Shown here: positions 1 through 7,442 of the stretch, piece by piece
Position numbering within the stretch: position 1 is the stretch's first letter
Layout: each line of letters opens with the position of its first letter
NCBI GenBank assembly: GCA_005788065.1
Contig: SXZD01000165.1
Span: 1 to 14,238 of the forward strand
Length of the DNA: 14,238 bases
From: Burkholderiales bacterium
GTDB lineage: Bacteria > Pseudomonadota > Gammaproteobacteria > Burkholderiales > Burkholderiaceae_B
Reading direction: 5' to 3'
Notes under the pieces: model-generated
The model's input: only the letters and a program-made list of their open reading frames with translations
The model's database searches: none
What the model was told of the DNA's origin: nothing
Translations under genes and position numbers: made by a program

Positions 1-95
1 GCACCGTCGAGCACCAGAATGCGCTGTTTCAAGATGGCACGGAGGCTGTCCTCCAGGGGACAGGGAAGGCGGGAAGAAGCGTTGCGCGCGTTCAT
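1..95 (-). CDS. metH: Methionine synthase / homocysteine S-methyltransferase, N-terminal fragment (cut by window edge)
   Basis: Only the first 31 codons are inside the window. The translation starts MNARNASSRLP and reaches LKQRILVLDG, which matches the start of the homocysteine-binding barrel of cobalamin-dependent methionine synthase, where an (N/K)xRILVLDGxMGT motif is expected. The family transfers a methyl group from 5-methyltetrahydrofolate, through cobalamin, to a zinc-bound homocysteine. The ATG at 95-93 is preceded by a GAGG Shine-Dalgarno-like motif about 8 bases upstream. The gene follows the CobW-like gene after 36 bases on the same strand, with a promoter-like sequence over that gene's stop codon. 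Some betaproteobacteria split MetH into two proteins, so whether this is the full enzyme or only the homocysteine-methyltransferase half cannot be told. The family call rests on a short but characteristic motif. Confidence 0.75.
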   Translation of the reverse strand, partial: MNARNASSRLPCPLEDSLRAILKQRILVLDG

Positions 96-130
96 CGCGG
101 GGCCTCTGATTCAAAAGCAGAAAACCCGCC

Positions 131-158
131 ATTATATGCGGCGGCGCGCAGTTCCCAA
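131..158 (-). promoter_or_regulatory. Candidate sigma-70 promoter for metH, overlapping the stop codon of the upstream gene
   Basis: Read on the minus strand, TTGGGA (158-153) is followed after 16 bases by a perfect TATAAT (136-131). Transcription would begin near 124-125 and leave a leader of about 30 bases before the metH ATG at 95. The TAA stop codon of the CobW-like gene (134-132) lies inside the -10 hexamer. The -10 also sits in the 9-base loop of a short inverted repeat (126-130 with 140-144) followed by GTTTT, so the site might act as a weak terminator as well. Its position is sensible, but no transcript data support it. Confidence 0.4.
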
Positions 159-923
159 AGTCTGTTCGATGACACCCCAGTCCAATTTTTCGAGCGGGGC
201 ATTGATGCGCCATTGATCCGGGCCACCCAACTGACGCGCCTGCAGCAGACGCTGTGCTGCCTGAACAGCCGGGACAGTCTCTGTCGAGGCCGATAAAACC
301 GCTGTCGTGTGCGGTGTCTGCCGTGATACCGGTGCCCGCGGCGTTACAAAACACAGCACATCGGCGCACGACAGCGCAGACTCGGTCATCGCTTCGTCGG
401 GCTTAGGCGGCACCAGAGGCAACAACGCCATGCACCGAACCTGCGTCAGCCACCCCTCCCATTCAGGGCCTGCCAACCACGCGAGTGTCTTGGGAAGATG
501 ATCATCCAGAAAAGCCTCGATGAACAGCCGGTCAGGACGTCGCATGCGCAGGGTGCGGGCCACATGGGTTTTCAGCACCATCCTGCCATTGCAACAGGCG
601 CAGTCATGGGCCAGATGGATGACATGGGCGCCTTCGGAGCGGCAACGCGGTCCGTCAGCTTGTGTGTTCAGCTCATCCTGCGCTTGCTCACCCTGGTTGA
701 CGGTCTCTCCGCGCGTGATGAAAGTCCAGCGCTGTCCGTCGGGAACCTGTGAAGCCCACTGCTCAAGCAAGCGGGTTTTACCGCTGCCCGGATTGGCCGC
801 AAGCACGAGTACGGGTACCGCCGGGACCGTGTATGCTACTTTCACTGCCGCAGACGCAGCGGCAGTAGGCGCCACATCAGCGTGACCGGTCTGATCTGAC
901 CCGGGCTGTCCACCTGCGCTCAC
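132..923 (-). CDS. CobW/COG0523-like P-loop protein (G3E family, putative metal chaperone), divergent
   Basis: The 263-residue protein has a P-loop (NPGSGKT, residues 44-50), a Cys-Ala-Cys-Cys motif (108-111) and then RPDRLFIEAF (129-138), which looks like a Walker B strand. The order and spacing match COG0523/CobW proteins, whose GCxCC motif binds Zn or Co while GTP hydrolysis drives metal transfer. Differences from the family are clear. The Gly before the Cys motif is Asp. The first P-loop Gly is Ala. Where NKxD is expected (after SALSCADVL, near 183-195) the sequence reads CFVTPR. No CobW C-terminal domain can be seen. The start is a GTG overlapping the ntrX stop by 4 bases; a second GTG at residue 27, just before the first beta strand, is possible. 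The neighbour downstream is metH, whose product uses zinc and cobalamin, so a metal-delivery role is an attractive but unproven inference. Confidence 0.65.
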   Translation of the reverse strand: MSAGGQPGSDQTGHADVAPTAAASAAVKVAYTVPAVPVLVLAANPGSGKTRLLEQWASQVPDGQRWTFITRGETVNQGEQAQDELNTQADGPRCRSEGAHVIHLAHDCACCNGRMVLKTHVARTLRMRRPDRLFIEAFLDDHLPKTLAWLAGPEWEGWLTQVRCMALLPLVPPKPDEAMTESALSCADVLCFVTPRAPVSRQTPHTTAVLSASTETVPAVQAAQRLLQARQLGGPDQWRINAPLEKLDWGVIEQTLGTARRRI

Positions 924-1600
924 GCTCGGCGCGAGCTTCGGCTGGCCTCAACTCCCAATTGCTTGAGCTTGCGGTACAGATGGGTGCGTTCAATACCGGT
1001 CTTCTCAGCCAGGCGGGTCATGCTGCCGTTTTCCTGATTGAGGTGGTATTCGAAGTAGATTTTTTCAAACTGGTCGCGCACTTCGCGCAACTGCTGGGAC
1101 AGGTCCAGCGCAGCCAATGCATCGATTGCCAGTTCAAGTGCGGTCTTCTCTGGCTCCTGCTGGGCGGCTGCCGCATGAGATGCCTGCAGTGCGGCACCGA
1201 TGGCTGCGGCTTCGTCGCGCAATTCCCTCTGTCTGCGACCTTTGGCCAGCGCGTCAGCCACCGTACCCAAAAGCTTTTGCAGGGCGATGGGCTTTTCGAG
1301 AAAGTCCATCGCACCGATACGGGTCGCCTCCACGGCGGTGTCAATGGTGCCGTGACCGGACATCATCACCACCGGCATGGTCAACTGTCCTTTGGAGGAC
1401 CACTCGCGCAGCAGGGTCACACCGTCTGTGTCGGGCATCCAGATGTCGAGCAGAACAAGTTCGGGAACAAGCTGGTCGCGATGCGCACGCGCCTGATGCG
1501 CATTTTCGGCGAGGAGCACTTCGTGCCCTTCGTCACCTAGAATCTCCGAGAGCAATTCCCGGATTCCGATTTCGTCATCCACCACCAGAATATTGGCCAT
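920..1600 (-). CDS. ntrX: NtrX-like response regulator lacking the AAA+ sigma-54 domain
   Basis: This 226-residue cytoplasmic regulator has an N-terminal receiver domain (about 1-120) with the acidic pocket D8/D9, phospho-acceptor D52 in LLDIWMP, S81 in MMSGHG and K103 in EKP. An Ala/Glu-rich linker (about 120-185) leads to a Fis-type helix-turn-helix (about 190-216, NGSMTRLAEKTGIERTHLYR). Classical NtrX is roughly twice as long and has a central AAA+ domain with GAFTGA that contacts sigma-54. Here that domain is absent, so the protein should bind DNA without remodelling sigma-54 polymerase. It follows ntrY after 29 bases, as expected for a cognate pair, and its stop overlaps the GTG of the CobW-like gene. 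Only a weak purine-rich ribosome site (GAGAGA) precedes the ATG. The NtrX name is based on domain ends and on ntrY next door. Confidence 0.85.
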   Translation of the reverse strand: MANILVVDDEIGIRELLSEILGDEGHEVLLAENAHQARAHRDQLVPELVLLDIWMPDTDGVTLLREWSSKGQLTMPVVMMSGHGTIDTAVEATRIGAMDFLEKPIALQKLLGTVADALAKGRRQRELRDEAAAIGAALQASHAAAAQQEPEKTALELAIDALAALDLSQQLREVRDQFEKIYFEYHLNQENGSMTRLAEKTGIERTHLYRKLKQLGVEASRSSRRA

Positions 1601-1629
1601 GCGCTGTAGGTCTCTCTAACGATGCTGCG

Positions 1630-3894
1630 TCATTCTAGCGGTTCTTTTGTATTTTCGCCCTCAGCCAATCGAAGGAATGTAATTTCAATCGCGGCGCCCG
1701 CTGTTTCGCCCGCTGAATTGGTCCGGTTGCGCAAACTGATTCGGCCCCCGTGTTCATCCACGATTTTTTTGACGATGGCCAGACCCAACCCCGTGCCACC
1801 GGCCTTGTTGGTGACATAGGGCTCAAATGCCCGCGCCATCATTTCCGTTGCAAAACCGCTGCCGTTGTCGGCGATGACCAGCTTGACTGCCTGCTGCGCT
1901 CCGCTTGAGTTTCGCTGTGCAGTCAACAGCTCCGTGCGTATCTCGACGCGACCATCCGGCTTATTGTTGACCGAGTCGTGCGCGTTCTGCAACAGGTTGT
2001 GGATGACCTGCCGCAACTGGGTGGCATCGCCTTCCACCAGCGGCAGTGAATCGGCCAGCAACGGCAATACCCGCTGCCGTATCTCGGGGCGGTCCGGATC
2101 CGCATGCCCATAGAGTCCCAACACGTCATGCACCAGCTCATTCAAATCCAGCGGCTTGAGTTCCGTTGCAGGCATGCGCGAATAATCGCGGAACTCATCG
2201 ACCATCCGCTTCATGGCACCCACCTGGTTGACGATGGTTTTGGTGGCGCGCGTCAATATGCCCAGATGCTGTTCATCCAGACTGCTGGCCAGCTTCATCT
2301 GCAGGCGCTCGGCCGACAATTGTATGGGGGTCAGCGGATTCTTGATCTCGTGCGCCAGCCGCCGCGCCACCTCTGCCCACGCCACGGCGCGTTGGGCCGA
2401 CACCAGCTCGGAGATGTCGTCACACACCATCACGTAGTCCGCATCACCGCCCACATTCATGCGACTGCCGCGAACCAGCAGCATCTTCATGCTGTTGGGG
2501 TCGTCGTGCCGGGGCAGTTCTATCTGTCGCTGCCAACTCGGGCTGTCCTGCGTTTCATCCAGATCTGCGAACGCAGCCCGGATACTGACGGCAAAGCCTT
2601 CCATACCCTCAAATTCATCAATCGGACGACCCGTCAGCTTGGCCAGGTCGCGCTCAAAAATCCGCTGCGCACCGTTGTTGTAGACACGCAGATGAAAATC
2701 GCGGTCCAGCACCAGCACGCCGGCAGACAGGCTGCCGAGCAGCCGCTTCAAAAACTCGTTGGCCCGCGTCACGTTCATCTGGTGCGTCTCCAGACGCTCG
2801 CGCGCTTCTGCCAATTGCATCGTCATGCCATTGAAAGAGTCCACCAGTTCACGCAGTTCGGCATCGGCGGTCACGGGCTTCATGGGCTGAAAATTTCCCC
2901 CTGCCACCGCCCGGGTGCCATCGGCCAACCACAAGATGGGCGCAGCCAGACGTGAGGACAACCAGAACGCCACGGCGATGGCAAGAAACACCGTCAGAAA
3001 CATGGCCAAGGTGAGGGTGACGCCATAAATCTTTCGCAACCCGGCCTTAGACAGCATCAGTTCCTGATAGTCCCGATAGGTTCGCTGCACCGACTGGGCC
3101 TGCTGAGAGAGCGTGCCCGGCAACTTCACGACAGCCATGACATAGCGGGGCTGTGCGTTCAGTCCCAGGCGCTCATTGGGCAGGGCCGCGATGACGCGAA
3201 TGTGGATGTCAGCGAGATCATCGGAGGCTTCGTTTTCCAGACGGGCATAGGGCCTGCCTGGCGGTATCTGTCGCAAGGTGGCTGCGCCGGGCGCCTCAGC
3301 GGTCAGCGTCGCCAGACTGTCGGTGGTGGAAAACAGCACGCGTCCGGAGTTGCTCAGCAAGCTGAGCTCATCAAGGCTGTTGGCATCCCGCAGGCGGCTC
3401 AACATCAGCCCCTGTTGCTCATCGGCGGCCAGCGCCAGCTCCTGCGCAATGGCCAGCGTCCGGTTGCGGGCATCAGCCATCTGGTTATCGACGGCCAGAC
3501 GCCCGAGGTTCAGACCGGCCTCCAGCGCGCTGTCAACCCGAACGTTAAACCAGCTGTCCAGACTGCGCGCCAGAAACTGGACGGACACCACGTACAGCAG
3601 CAGCCCCGGTACCAGGCCCATCAGCGCAAACGACAGCGACAGCCTGACCAGCAGGCGCGATCCGAAAACGCCTTGGCGGTAACGCTGCACCAGCCGAAAC
3701 ACGAGCAGAAGCACCAGCAGCAGCAGCCCGCCCGCCGCCAGTCCGTTCAACAGCACCAACGTTGAATAGTTCTCGTCGAACAGCGAATTGCTGGAGGATG
3801 CAGAAGCCAGCAAAAACATGAGGATGCCGCTGAAGGCACCAAGTACCACGAGGGCATAGCGCAGCGGACGGGTGGCTTGAAGCAGGGGGTTCAT
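1630..3894 (-). CDS. ntrY: NtrY-like membrane sensor histidine kinase
   Basis: The 754-residue protein has three hydrophobic segments near the N-terminus (about 13-31, 45-68 and 84-107), a putative periplasmic region (about 110-290) and a fourth segment (291-313). HAMP (about 314-370) and PAS-like (about 380-490) regions follow. The dimerisation/phosphoacceptor helix carries H515 in ARRLAHEIKNPLTP. The kinase domain has an N box (IHNLLQNAHDS, 631-641), DNGSGF (676-681) and GGTGLGL (699-705). This is the NtrY architecture: a sensor thought to respond to nitrogen or redox state, which phosphorylates NtrX. The start is taken as the ATG at 3894-3892, which overlaps the DUF4390 stop as ATGA. The open frame extends 23 codons further upstream, but that part lies inside DUF4390 and looks unconserved. 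There is no strong ribosome site, so translation is probably coupled to DUF4390. Confidence 0.9.
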   Translation of the reverse strand: MNPLLQATRPLRYALVVLGAFSGILMFLLASASSSNSLFDENYSTLVLLNGLAAGGLLLLVLLLVFRLVQRYRQGVFGSRLLVRLSLSFALMGLVPGLLLYVVSVQFLARSLDSWFNVRVDSALEAGLNLGRLAVDNQMADARNRTLAIAQELALAADEQQGLMLSRLRDANSLDELSLLSNSGRVLFSTTDSLATLTAEAPGAATLRQIPPGRPYARLENEASDDLADIHIRVIAALPNERLGLNAQPRYVMAVVKLPGTLSQQAQSVQRTYRDYQELMLSKAGLRKIYGVTLTLAMFLTVFLAIAVAFWLSSRLAAPILWLADGTRAVAGGNFQPMKPVTADAELRELVDSFNGMTMQLAEARERLETHQMNVTRANEFLKRLLGSLSAGVLVLDRDFHLRVYNNGAQRIFERDLAKLTGRPIDEFEGMEGFAVSIRAAFADLDETQDSPSWQRQIELPRHDDPNSMKMLLVRGSRMNVGGDADYVMVCDDISELVSAQRAVAWAEVARRLAHEIKNPLTPIQLSAERLQMKLASSLDEQHLGILTRATKTIVNQVGAMKRMVDEFRDYSRMPATELKPLDLNELVHDVLGLYGHADPDRPEIRQRVLPLLADSLPLVEGDATQLRQVIHNLLQNAHDSVNNKPDGRVEIRTELLTAQRNSSGAQQAVKLVIADNGSGFATEMMARAFEPYVTNKAGGTGLGLAIVKKIVDEHGGRISLRNRTNSAGETAGAAIEITFLRLAEGENTKEPLE

Positions 3895-4526
3895 GGCGTA
3901 CCGGAGACAGAGGGTTCCGGCGGTGTGAACACAAAGCGCCTCCAGTCTGAGGCCAGCGTCCATTCGCGGTTGGTCATGGCATTGATCTGGAAGGGCTTGG
4001 GCAGTTGGCTCACATCCAGACGCATGCGCACCGCCACCTCATACTGCGACCCGGGTTTCAGCTCCGAACGCGCAGCCAGCCGCAGCCGGCTGACCCTGCT
4101 GATCATGTTGATGGCTTCGGGCAGGGAGTTGAAACGCTGGGTCAGGGAGCCGGACGCCACGCGATACTGCTGCGTCAATGCGTTGTATGACAATCGGTTG
4201 ACCTGGGTGAGCGATACAGTCTTTTCGTTGAACCAGTACCAGCGCGGTCGCGCGATTTCCACTTCGGTCAGGAAAATCAAGGGCAAGCCCTTGCCCACCG
4301 CGTCTTCAAGTCGCTGCCCCAGCTCCATCTGAAAGCTGGCATTCAGCGTCCACGTCGCTTCTGCACCTTCACCCGACACTTCCAGTCGGGCATCCTGCAC
4401 CACGATGCCATCGGCCCGGGCTGCAAACGACAGGACGAGCAGCAGCGTCGCTGTCATCAACCATGACAACAAGCACCGGGAAAATCCGGTGATATCTGTA
4501 TGCCCCACCCTGCCTGAACAATTCAT
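3891..4526 (-). CDS. DUF4390 family exported protein
   Basis: This 211-residue protein has a hydrophobic N-terminal segment (about 19-35) ending in FAARADG, with a likely signal-peptidase site after A38 (A-x-A motif). The mature part is beta-rich (for example IVVQDARLEVSGEGAEATWTL and YEVAVRMRLDVSQLPKPF) with a WYWFNEK motif. This fits the DUF4390 family, typically found between rsmB and ntrY in betaproteobacteria. The function is unknown. Its invariable place next to the sensor kinase suggests an envelope role linked to NtrY sensing, but that is inference. It is joined to both neighbours by 4-base ATGA overlaps, at 4523-4526 with rsmB and 3891-3894 with ntrY. The overlap supports the ATG at 4526; a Met at residue 24 would cut into the signal peptide. 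Confidence 0.8.
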   Translation of the reverse strand: MNCSGRVGHTDITGFSRCLLSWLMTATLLLVLSFAARADGIVVQDARLEVSGEGAEATWTLNASFQMELGQRLEDAVGKGLPLIFLTEVEIARPRWYWFNEKTVSLTQVNRLSYNALTQQYRVASGSLTQRFNSLPEAINMISRVSRLRLAARSELKPGSQYEVAVRMRLDVSQLPKPFQINAMTNREWTLASDWRRFVFTPPEPSVSGTP

Positions 4527-5866
4527 GCCTGCGTGAGGGGAGGCTTCTGCAGTCTCGCATAGAAAAATCCGTCATGTCCCGGACCGTTGTGTTGCGCTTG
4601 GGGCAACACAAGACCCGGGGACGGCAAAGCGACGGCTTCGGGGTGTCGCCCCATGAACCGCGCCAGCAGATGCTCGCCCTCTTCTCCGAATATCGAACAC
4701 GTCACGAGAAGCAATGTACCACCCGGCTTGAGCACCGACCAAAGAACATCCAGCAATTTCATCTGCAACTGCGACATCGCTGCAACATCCCCCGATCGAC
4801 GTAACCATCGGATATCCGGGTGACGGCGGGTTACACCCGAGCCCGTACAGGGAACATCGGCCAAAATGGCATCAAACGGCTTTCCGTCCCACCAGGTATC
4901 GGGGGCTGCGGCGTCAGCCGCCTTCAAGGTCACCCCCGAGGAGAGCAGACCCAGACGTCGCAGATTGTCCGACACACGTTGCATGCGTTTGACATCCACA
5001 TCCAGAGCCAGCAGGTCCAGATCAGCAAGCTCCAGCAAATGCCCGGTCTTGCCGCCGGGCGCACAACAGGCGTCCAGCACCCGCATCCCGTCCCGTACGT
5101 CCAGCAGCGGGGCTGCCCTCTGCGCAGTCAAGTCCTGAACCGACACGTGCCCATCGGCGAAGCCCGGTATGCGGGACACCGGAACCGGCTTAGGTAGCCA
5201 AACCGCCTGTCCGTCCAGCGCTCTGGCCTCGAGCCCTTCCCGTTCACAGGCCTGCAAAAACGCATCAACGGTGCAGCGGCGACGGTTGACCCGCAGCACC
5301 AACGGCGGCTGTCCGTATGAGGCGCTCAATACCTCCCGCCAACCGGAGGGCTGCTCTTTCTGCAATTTTTTGACCCACCACGCCGGAAAACCCCAGCGCG
5401 CAGCCAGATCACTGTCGCTGCGGGAGAACAGGGCGTCTTTTTCGCGGTAAAAACGGCGCAGGCAGGCATTGATCAGTCCTTTACCGGGGCGCAGCGCCAC
5501 TTGGCTGTCGGCCGCCACTACCGTCTGATTGACCAGCGTATGCGCCTCATAGCGCTCTTCGGTCGGGTCCACGGCCAAACCCAGACTGGTCGCCAGCAGA
5601 TAGCCCATACCGATCGGTTTCAAGGGTCTACCACCCGTGAGTTCTGTCAGCACAGCATACGCACGCCCCCAGTTGCGCACGGCGGTGTAGGAAATATCCT
5701 GCACGGCAGCGCGTTGGGCAGGATCGGCCATGGTCAGAATCCCATCGGACATGACGTCACTGAGCGAACGCCCCCTGTCCATGACCTGTTCCAGTACATA
5801 AGCGGCTGCCAGCAGACTGGCCGCCAGCGAGTCATGCGGCAACGGGTGGTTGATGTCCCGGGTCAT
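4523..5866 (-). CDS. rsmB: 16S rRNA (cytosine(967)-C5)-methyltransferase RsmB
   Basis: The 447-residue product has an N-terminal NusB-like RNA-binding helical domain (about 10-150) and a C-terminal SAM-dependent methyltransferase domain (about 235-440). Motif I is LDACCAPGGKT (264-274). Motif IV is DVPCTGSGVTRRHPDIRW with C340. Motif VI is LVTCSIFGEE with the expected catalytic nucleophile C390. These two cysteines are the hallmark of RNA m5C methyltransferases: one attacks C6 of the base and the other releases the product. The terminal DGFFYARL strand is present. The start at 5866 gives MTRDINHPLP and a 4-base ATGA overlap with the fmt stop. A longer open frame begins 36 codons upstream but is entirely inside fmt and has a low-complexity Cys/Arg-rich translation. 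The gene is part of the def-fmt-rsmB run common in proteobacteria. Confidence 0.95.
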   Translation of the reverse strand: MTRDINHPLPHDSLAASLLAAAYVLEQVMDRGRSLSDVMSDGILTMADPAQRAAVQDISYTAVRNWGRAYAVLTELTGGRPLKPIGMGYLLATSLGLAVDPTEERYEAHTLVNQTVVAADSQVALRPGKGLINACLRRFYREKDALFSRSDSDLAARWGFPAWWVKKLQKEQPSGWREVLSASYGQPPLVLRVNRRRCTVDAFLQACEREGLEARALDGQAVWLPKPVPVSRIPGFADGHVSVQDLTAQRAAPLLDVRDGMRVLDACCAPGGKTGHLLELADLDLLALDVDVKRMQRVSDNLRRLGLLSSGVTLKAADAAAPDTWWDGKPFDAILADVPCTGSGVTRRHPDIRWLRRSGDVAAMSQLQMKLLDVLWSVLKPGGTLLLVTCSIFGEEGEHLLARFMGRHPEAVALPSPGLVLPQAQHNGPGHDGFFYARLQKPPLTQA

Positions 5867-6915
5867 GCGGGAGTATTTCCGCCAAGCTGCATGCCTGGTT
5901 TGAGAGTGACAGAAGCGAGTGCCTGATGGGCAAGCATACGCCTGCCGCCGGGTCGTTGGGCAGAGGCAAAGCACACCGCCTGGCTGCTGGATGCAGGCGA
6001 TGTACCGTTTTCAGCTCGCGCGTCCCGTCCCCCGCAGACCACCGTAATACCGTCGCTGGTGACGGCCAATACCGTGCCGGGCACCGGCATACGCGACTGG
6101 CTGTCGTTCTTCACCTCGACGACGCGCGCATCAAACAGCTTGAGGTCAGGATTGTCGGATGCGCTGTCCAGACATTCAAGCGGTAACCGGGTGACGCTGC
6201 CGGGCTGCGGGTCAAATGCGGCTGCACGATTGCGTACCTGCGTTGCTGTCTGCGTCCAGTCAATACGCGACTCTTCCCGGTTGATCTTGTTGGCATAGGT
6301 GACACCGATCTCCGGTTGTCGCGTACGTGTGAGTCTGCCAGCCTGCAGATCGGAGAGGGCAGCCACAATCTCGGCAGCGCCGAGCGCAGCCAGGCGGTCA
6401 TGCAGTTGACCGGTGGTGTCTGTTGCGATGTCGATGGCGGCCATGCGCAGCATGTCGCCGGTGTCGAGGCCTTCATCCATCTGCATGATGGTGATGCCGG
6501 TCTGCAAGTCTCCGGCCTCAATGGCCCGGTGTATGGGCGCCGCCCCGCGCCAGCGTGGCAGCAGGCTGGCATGGATGTTCAGACAACCGTGCAGGGGCAG
6601 ATCAAGCACCGACTTGGGCAGGATCAGTCCGTAGGCTGCAACCACCATCACGTCAGGCCGGCCCGCGCCGTCCGGGTTCATCAAATAGTCGAGTGTCTGC
6701 TGTGCCTGCTCGCCACTGCGCAGTTTTTCCGGTTGAAGGACAGGCAAGCCCAATTGCAGCGCCAGCTGCTTGACCGGTGAGGCCTGCAATTTCATGCCGC
6801 GCCCGGCCGGACGGTCTGGCTGCGTCAGCACACAGACCATGGTGTGACCGGCATCCGACAGCGATTGCAAAGCGGAGGCGGCGAATGCCGGGGTGCCGGC
6901 AAACACCACCCTCAC
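5863..6915 (-). CDS. fmt: Methionyl-tRNA formyltransferase
   Basis: This enzyme formylates initiator Met-tRNA with 10-formyltetrahydrofolate. The N-terminal Rossmann domain opens MRVVFAGTPAFA and contains the active-site segment LNIHASLLPRWRGAAPI with N113 and H115. QMDEGLDTGDM follows, with D151 aligning with the third catalytic residue. The C-terminal OB-like domain starts near NKINREESRIDW (about 228). The protein is 350 residues, longer than the usual 310-330, because of a short insert near 80-87 and an extended Ser/Ala-rich loop around 300-325. The usual aromatic in the FNPWPG-like motif is Gln here (FDPQPGS). The start is a GTG overlapping the def stop by 4 bases, and the stop overlaps the rsmB ATG. 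Translation is probably coupled along the operon. Confidence 0.95.
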   Translation of the reverse strand: MRVVFAGTPAFAASALQSLSDAGHTMVCVLTQPDRPAGRGMKLQASPVKQLALQLGLPVLQPEKLRSGEQAQQTLDYLMNPDGAGRPDVMVVAAYGLILPKSVLDLPLHGCLNIHASLLPRWRGAAPIHRAIEAGDLQTGITIMQMDEGLDTGDMLRMAAIDIATDTTGQLHDRLAALGAAEIVAALSDLQAGRLTRTRQPEIGVTYANKINREESRIDWTQTATQVRNRAAAFDPQPGSVTRLPLECLDSASDNPDLKLFDARVVEVKNDSQSRMPVPGTVLAVTSDGITVVCGGRDARAENGTSPASSSQAVCFASAQRPGGRRMLAHQALASVTLKPGMQLGGNTPA

Positions 6916-7418
6916 GCTTTTTGCCTTTCCTGCTTTTTCAGCTTTGTGCGGATACGATTTTGCTTGAGCTCAGACAGATATTCGACAAAGACCTTGCCGT
7001 CCAGATGGTCGATTTCGTGCTGTATGCACACTGCCAGCAAACCATCTGCCTGCAGCTCAAAGCTTTCACCCTTGAGGTTCTGGGCGCGTACCCGGATGAC
7101 GGCCGGGCGCACCACTTCGTCATAAATTCCGGGAACCGACAGGCAGCCTTCCTCGTAAGGTGATGTTTCAACGCTGGATTCGATGATCTCCGGATTGACG
7201 AGGACTTTGAGTTCATTGTGCTGCTCGGATACATCTGCCACGAGCATGCGGACATGATGATCCACCTGCGTGGCCGCCAGTCCGATACCGGGTGCGTCAT
7301 ACATGGTTTCTGCCATGTCGGCCGCCAGCCGGGCCAAGGCATCATCAAACCGGGTGACCTGTTTGGCCACGATTTTCAGTCTTGGGTCGGGATAGCGCAG
7401 AATCGGCAAAAGAGCCAT
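6912..7418 (-). CDS. def: Peptide deformylase
   Basis: The 168-residue cytoplasmic metalloenzyme removes the formyl group from nascent N-formylmethionine. All three family motifs are intact: GIGLAATQ (44-51), EGCLSVPG (90-97) and IQHEIDHLDG (132-141). The metal ligands are C92, H134 and H138, and the catalytic Glu is E135. The length is typical of bacterial type I enzymes. The ATG at 7418 has an AGGA Shine-Dalgarno sequence (7430-7427) 8 bases upstream. An earlier out-of-frame ATG at 7425 lies too close to it to be used well. This is the first gene of the leftward operon and has a structured leader (see the hairpin at 7443-7481). Its stop overlaps the GTG of fmt. Confidence 0.97.
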   Translation of the reverse strand: MALLPILRYPDPRLKIVAKQVTRFDDALARLAADMAETMYDAPGIGLAATQVDHHVRMLVADVSEQHNELKVLVNPEIIESSVETSPYEEGCLSVPGIYDEVVRPAVIRVRAQNLKGESFELQADGLLAVCIQHEIDHLDGKVFVEYLSELKQNRIRTKLKKQERQKA

Positions 7419-7442
7419 GTTTCATTTCCTGTAGAGCGGGCT

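Noticed and set aside
96..131. Possible riboswitch upstream of metH
   Set aside because: Only 36 bases separate the two genes, too little for a known cobalamin, SAM or SAH riboswitch, and no such fold is visible.
2104..2955. Long antisense open frame (283 codons) opposite ntrY, and similar ones opposite ntrX (959-1540) and topB (8993-9838)
   Set aside because: The opposite strand carries unmistakable conserved domains. The antisense translations are compositionally biased with no recognisable motif, as expected in GC-rich DNA.
3715..3726. Four CAG triplets in a row (microsatellite-like)
   Set aside because: They encode a leucine run in the second membrane helix of NtrY; a hydrophobic segment with CTG codon preference explains it.
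3895..3963. Longer N-terminus for ntrY
   Set aside because: The 23 extra codons lie inside DUF4390, and the ATGA overlap at 3891-3894 gives a natural start just before the first membrane segment.
5867..5974. Longer N-terminus for rsmB
   Set aside because: The 36 extra codons overlap fmt and give a Cys/Arg-rich, unconserved-looking sequence; the ATGA start fits the family length.
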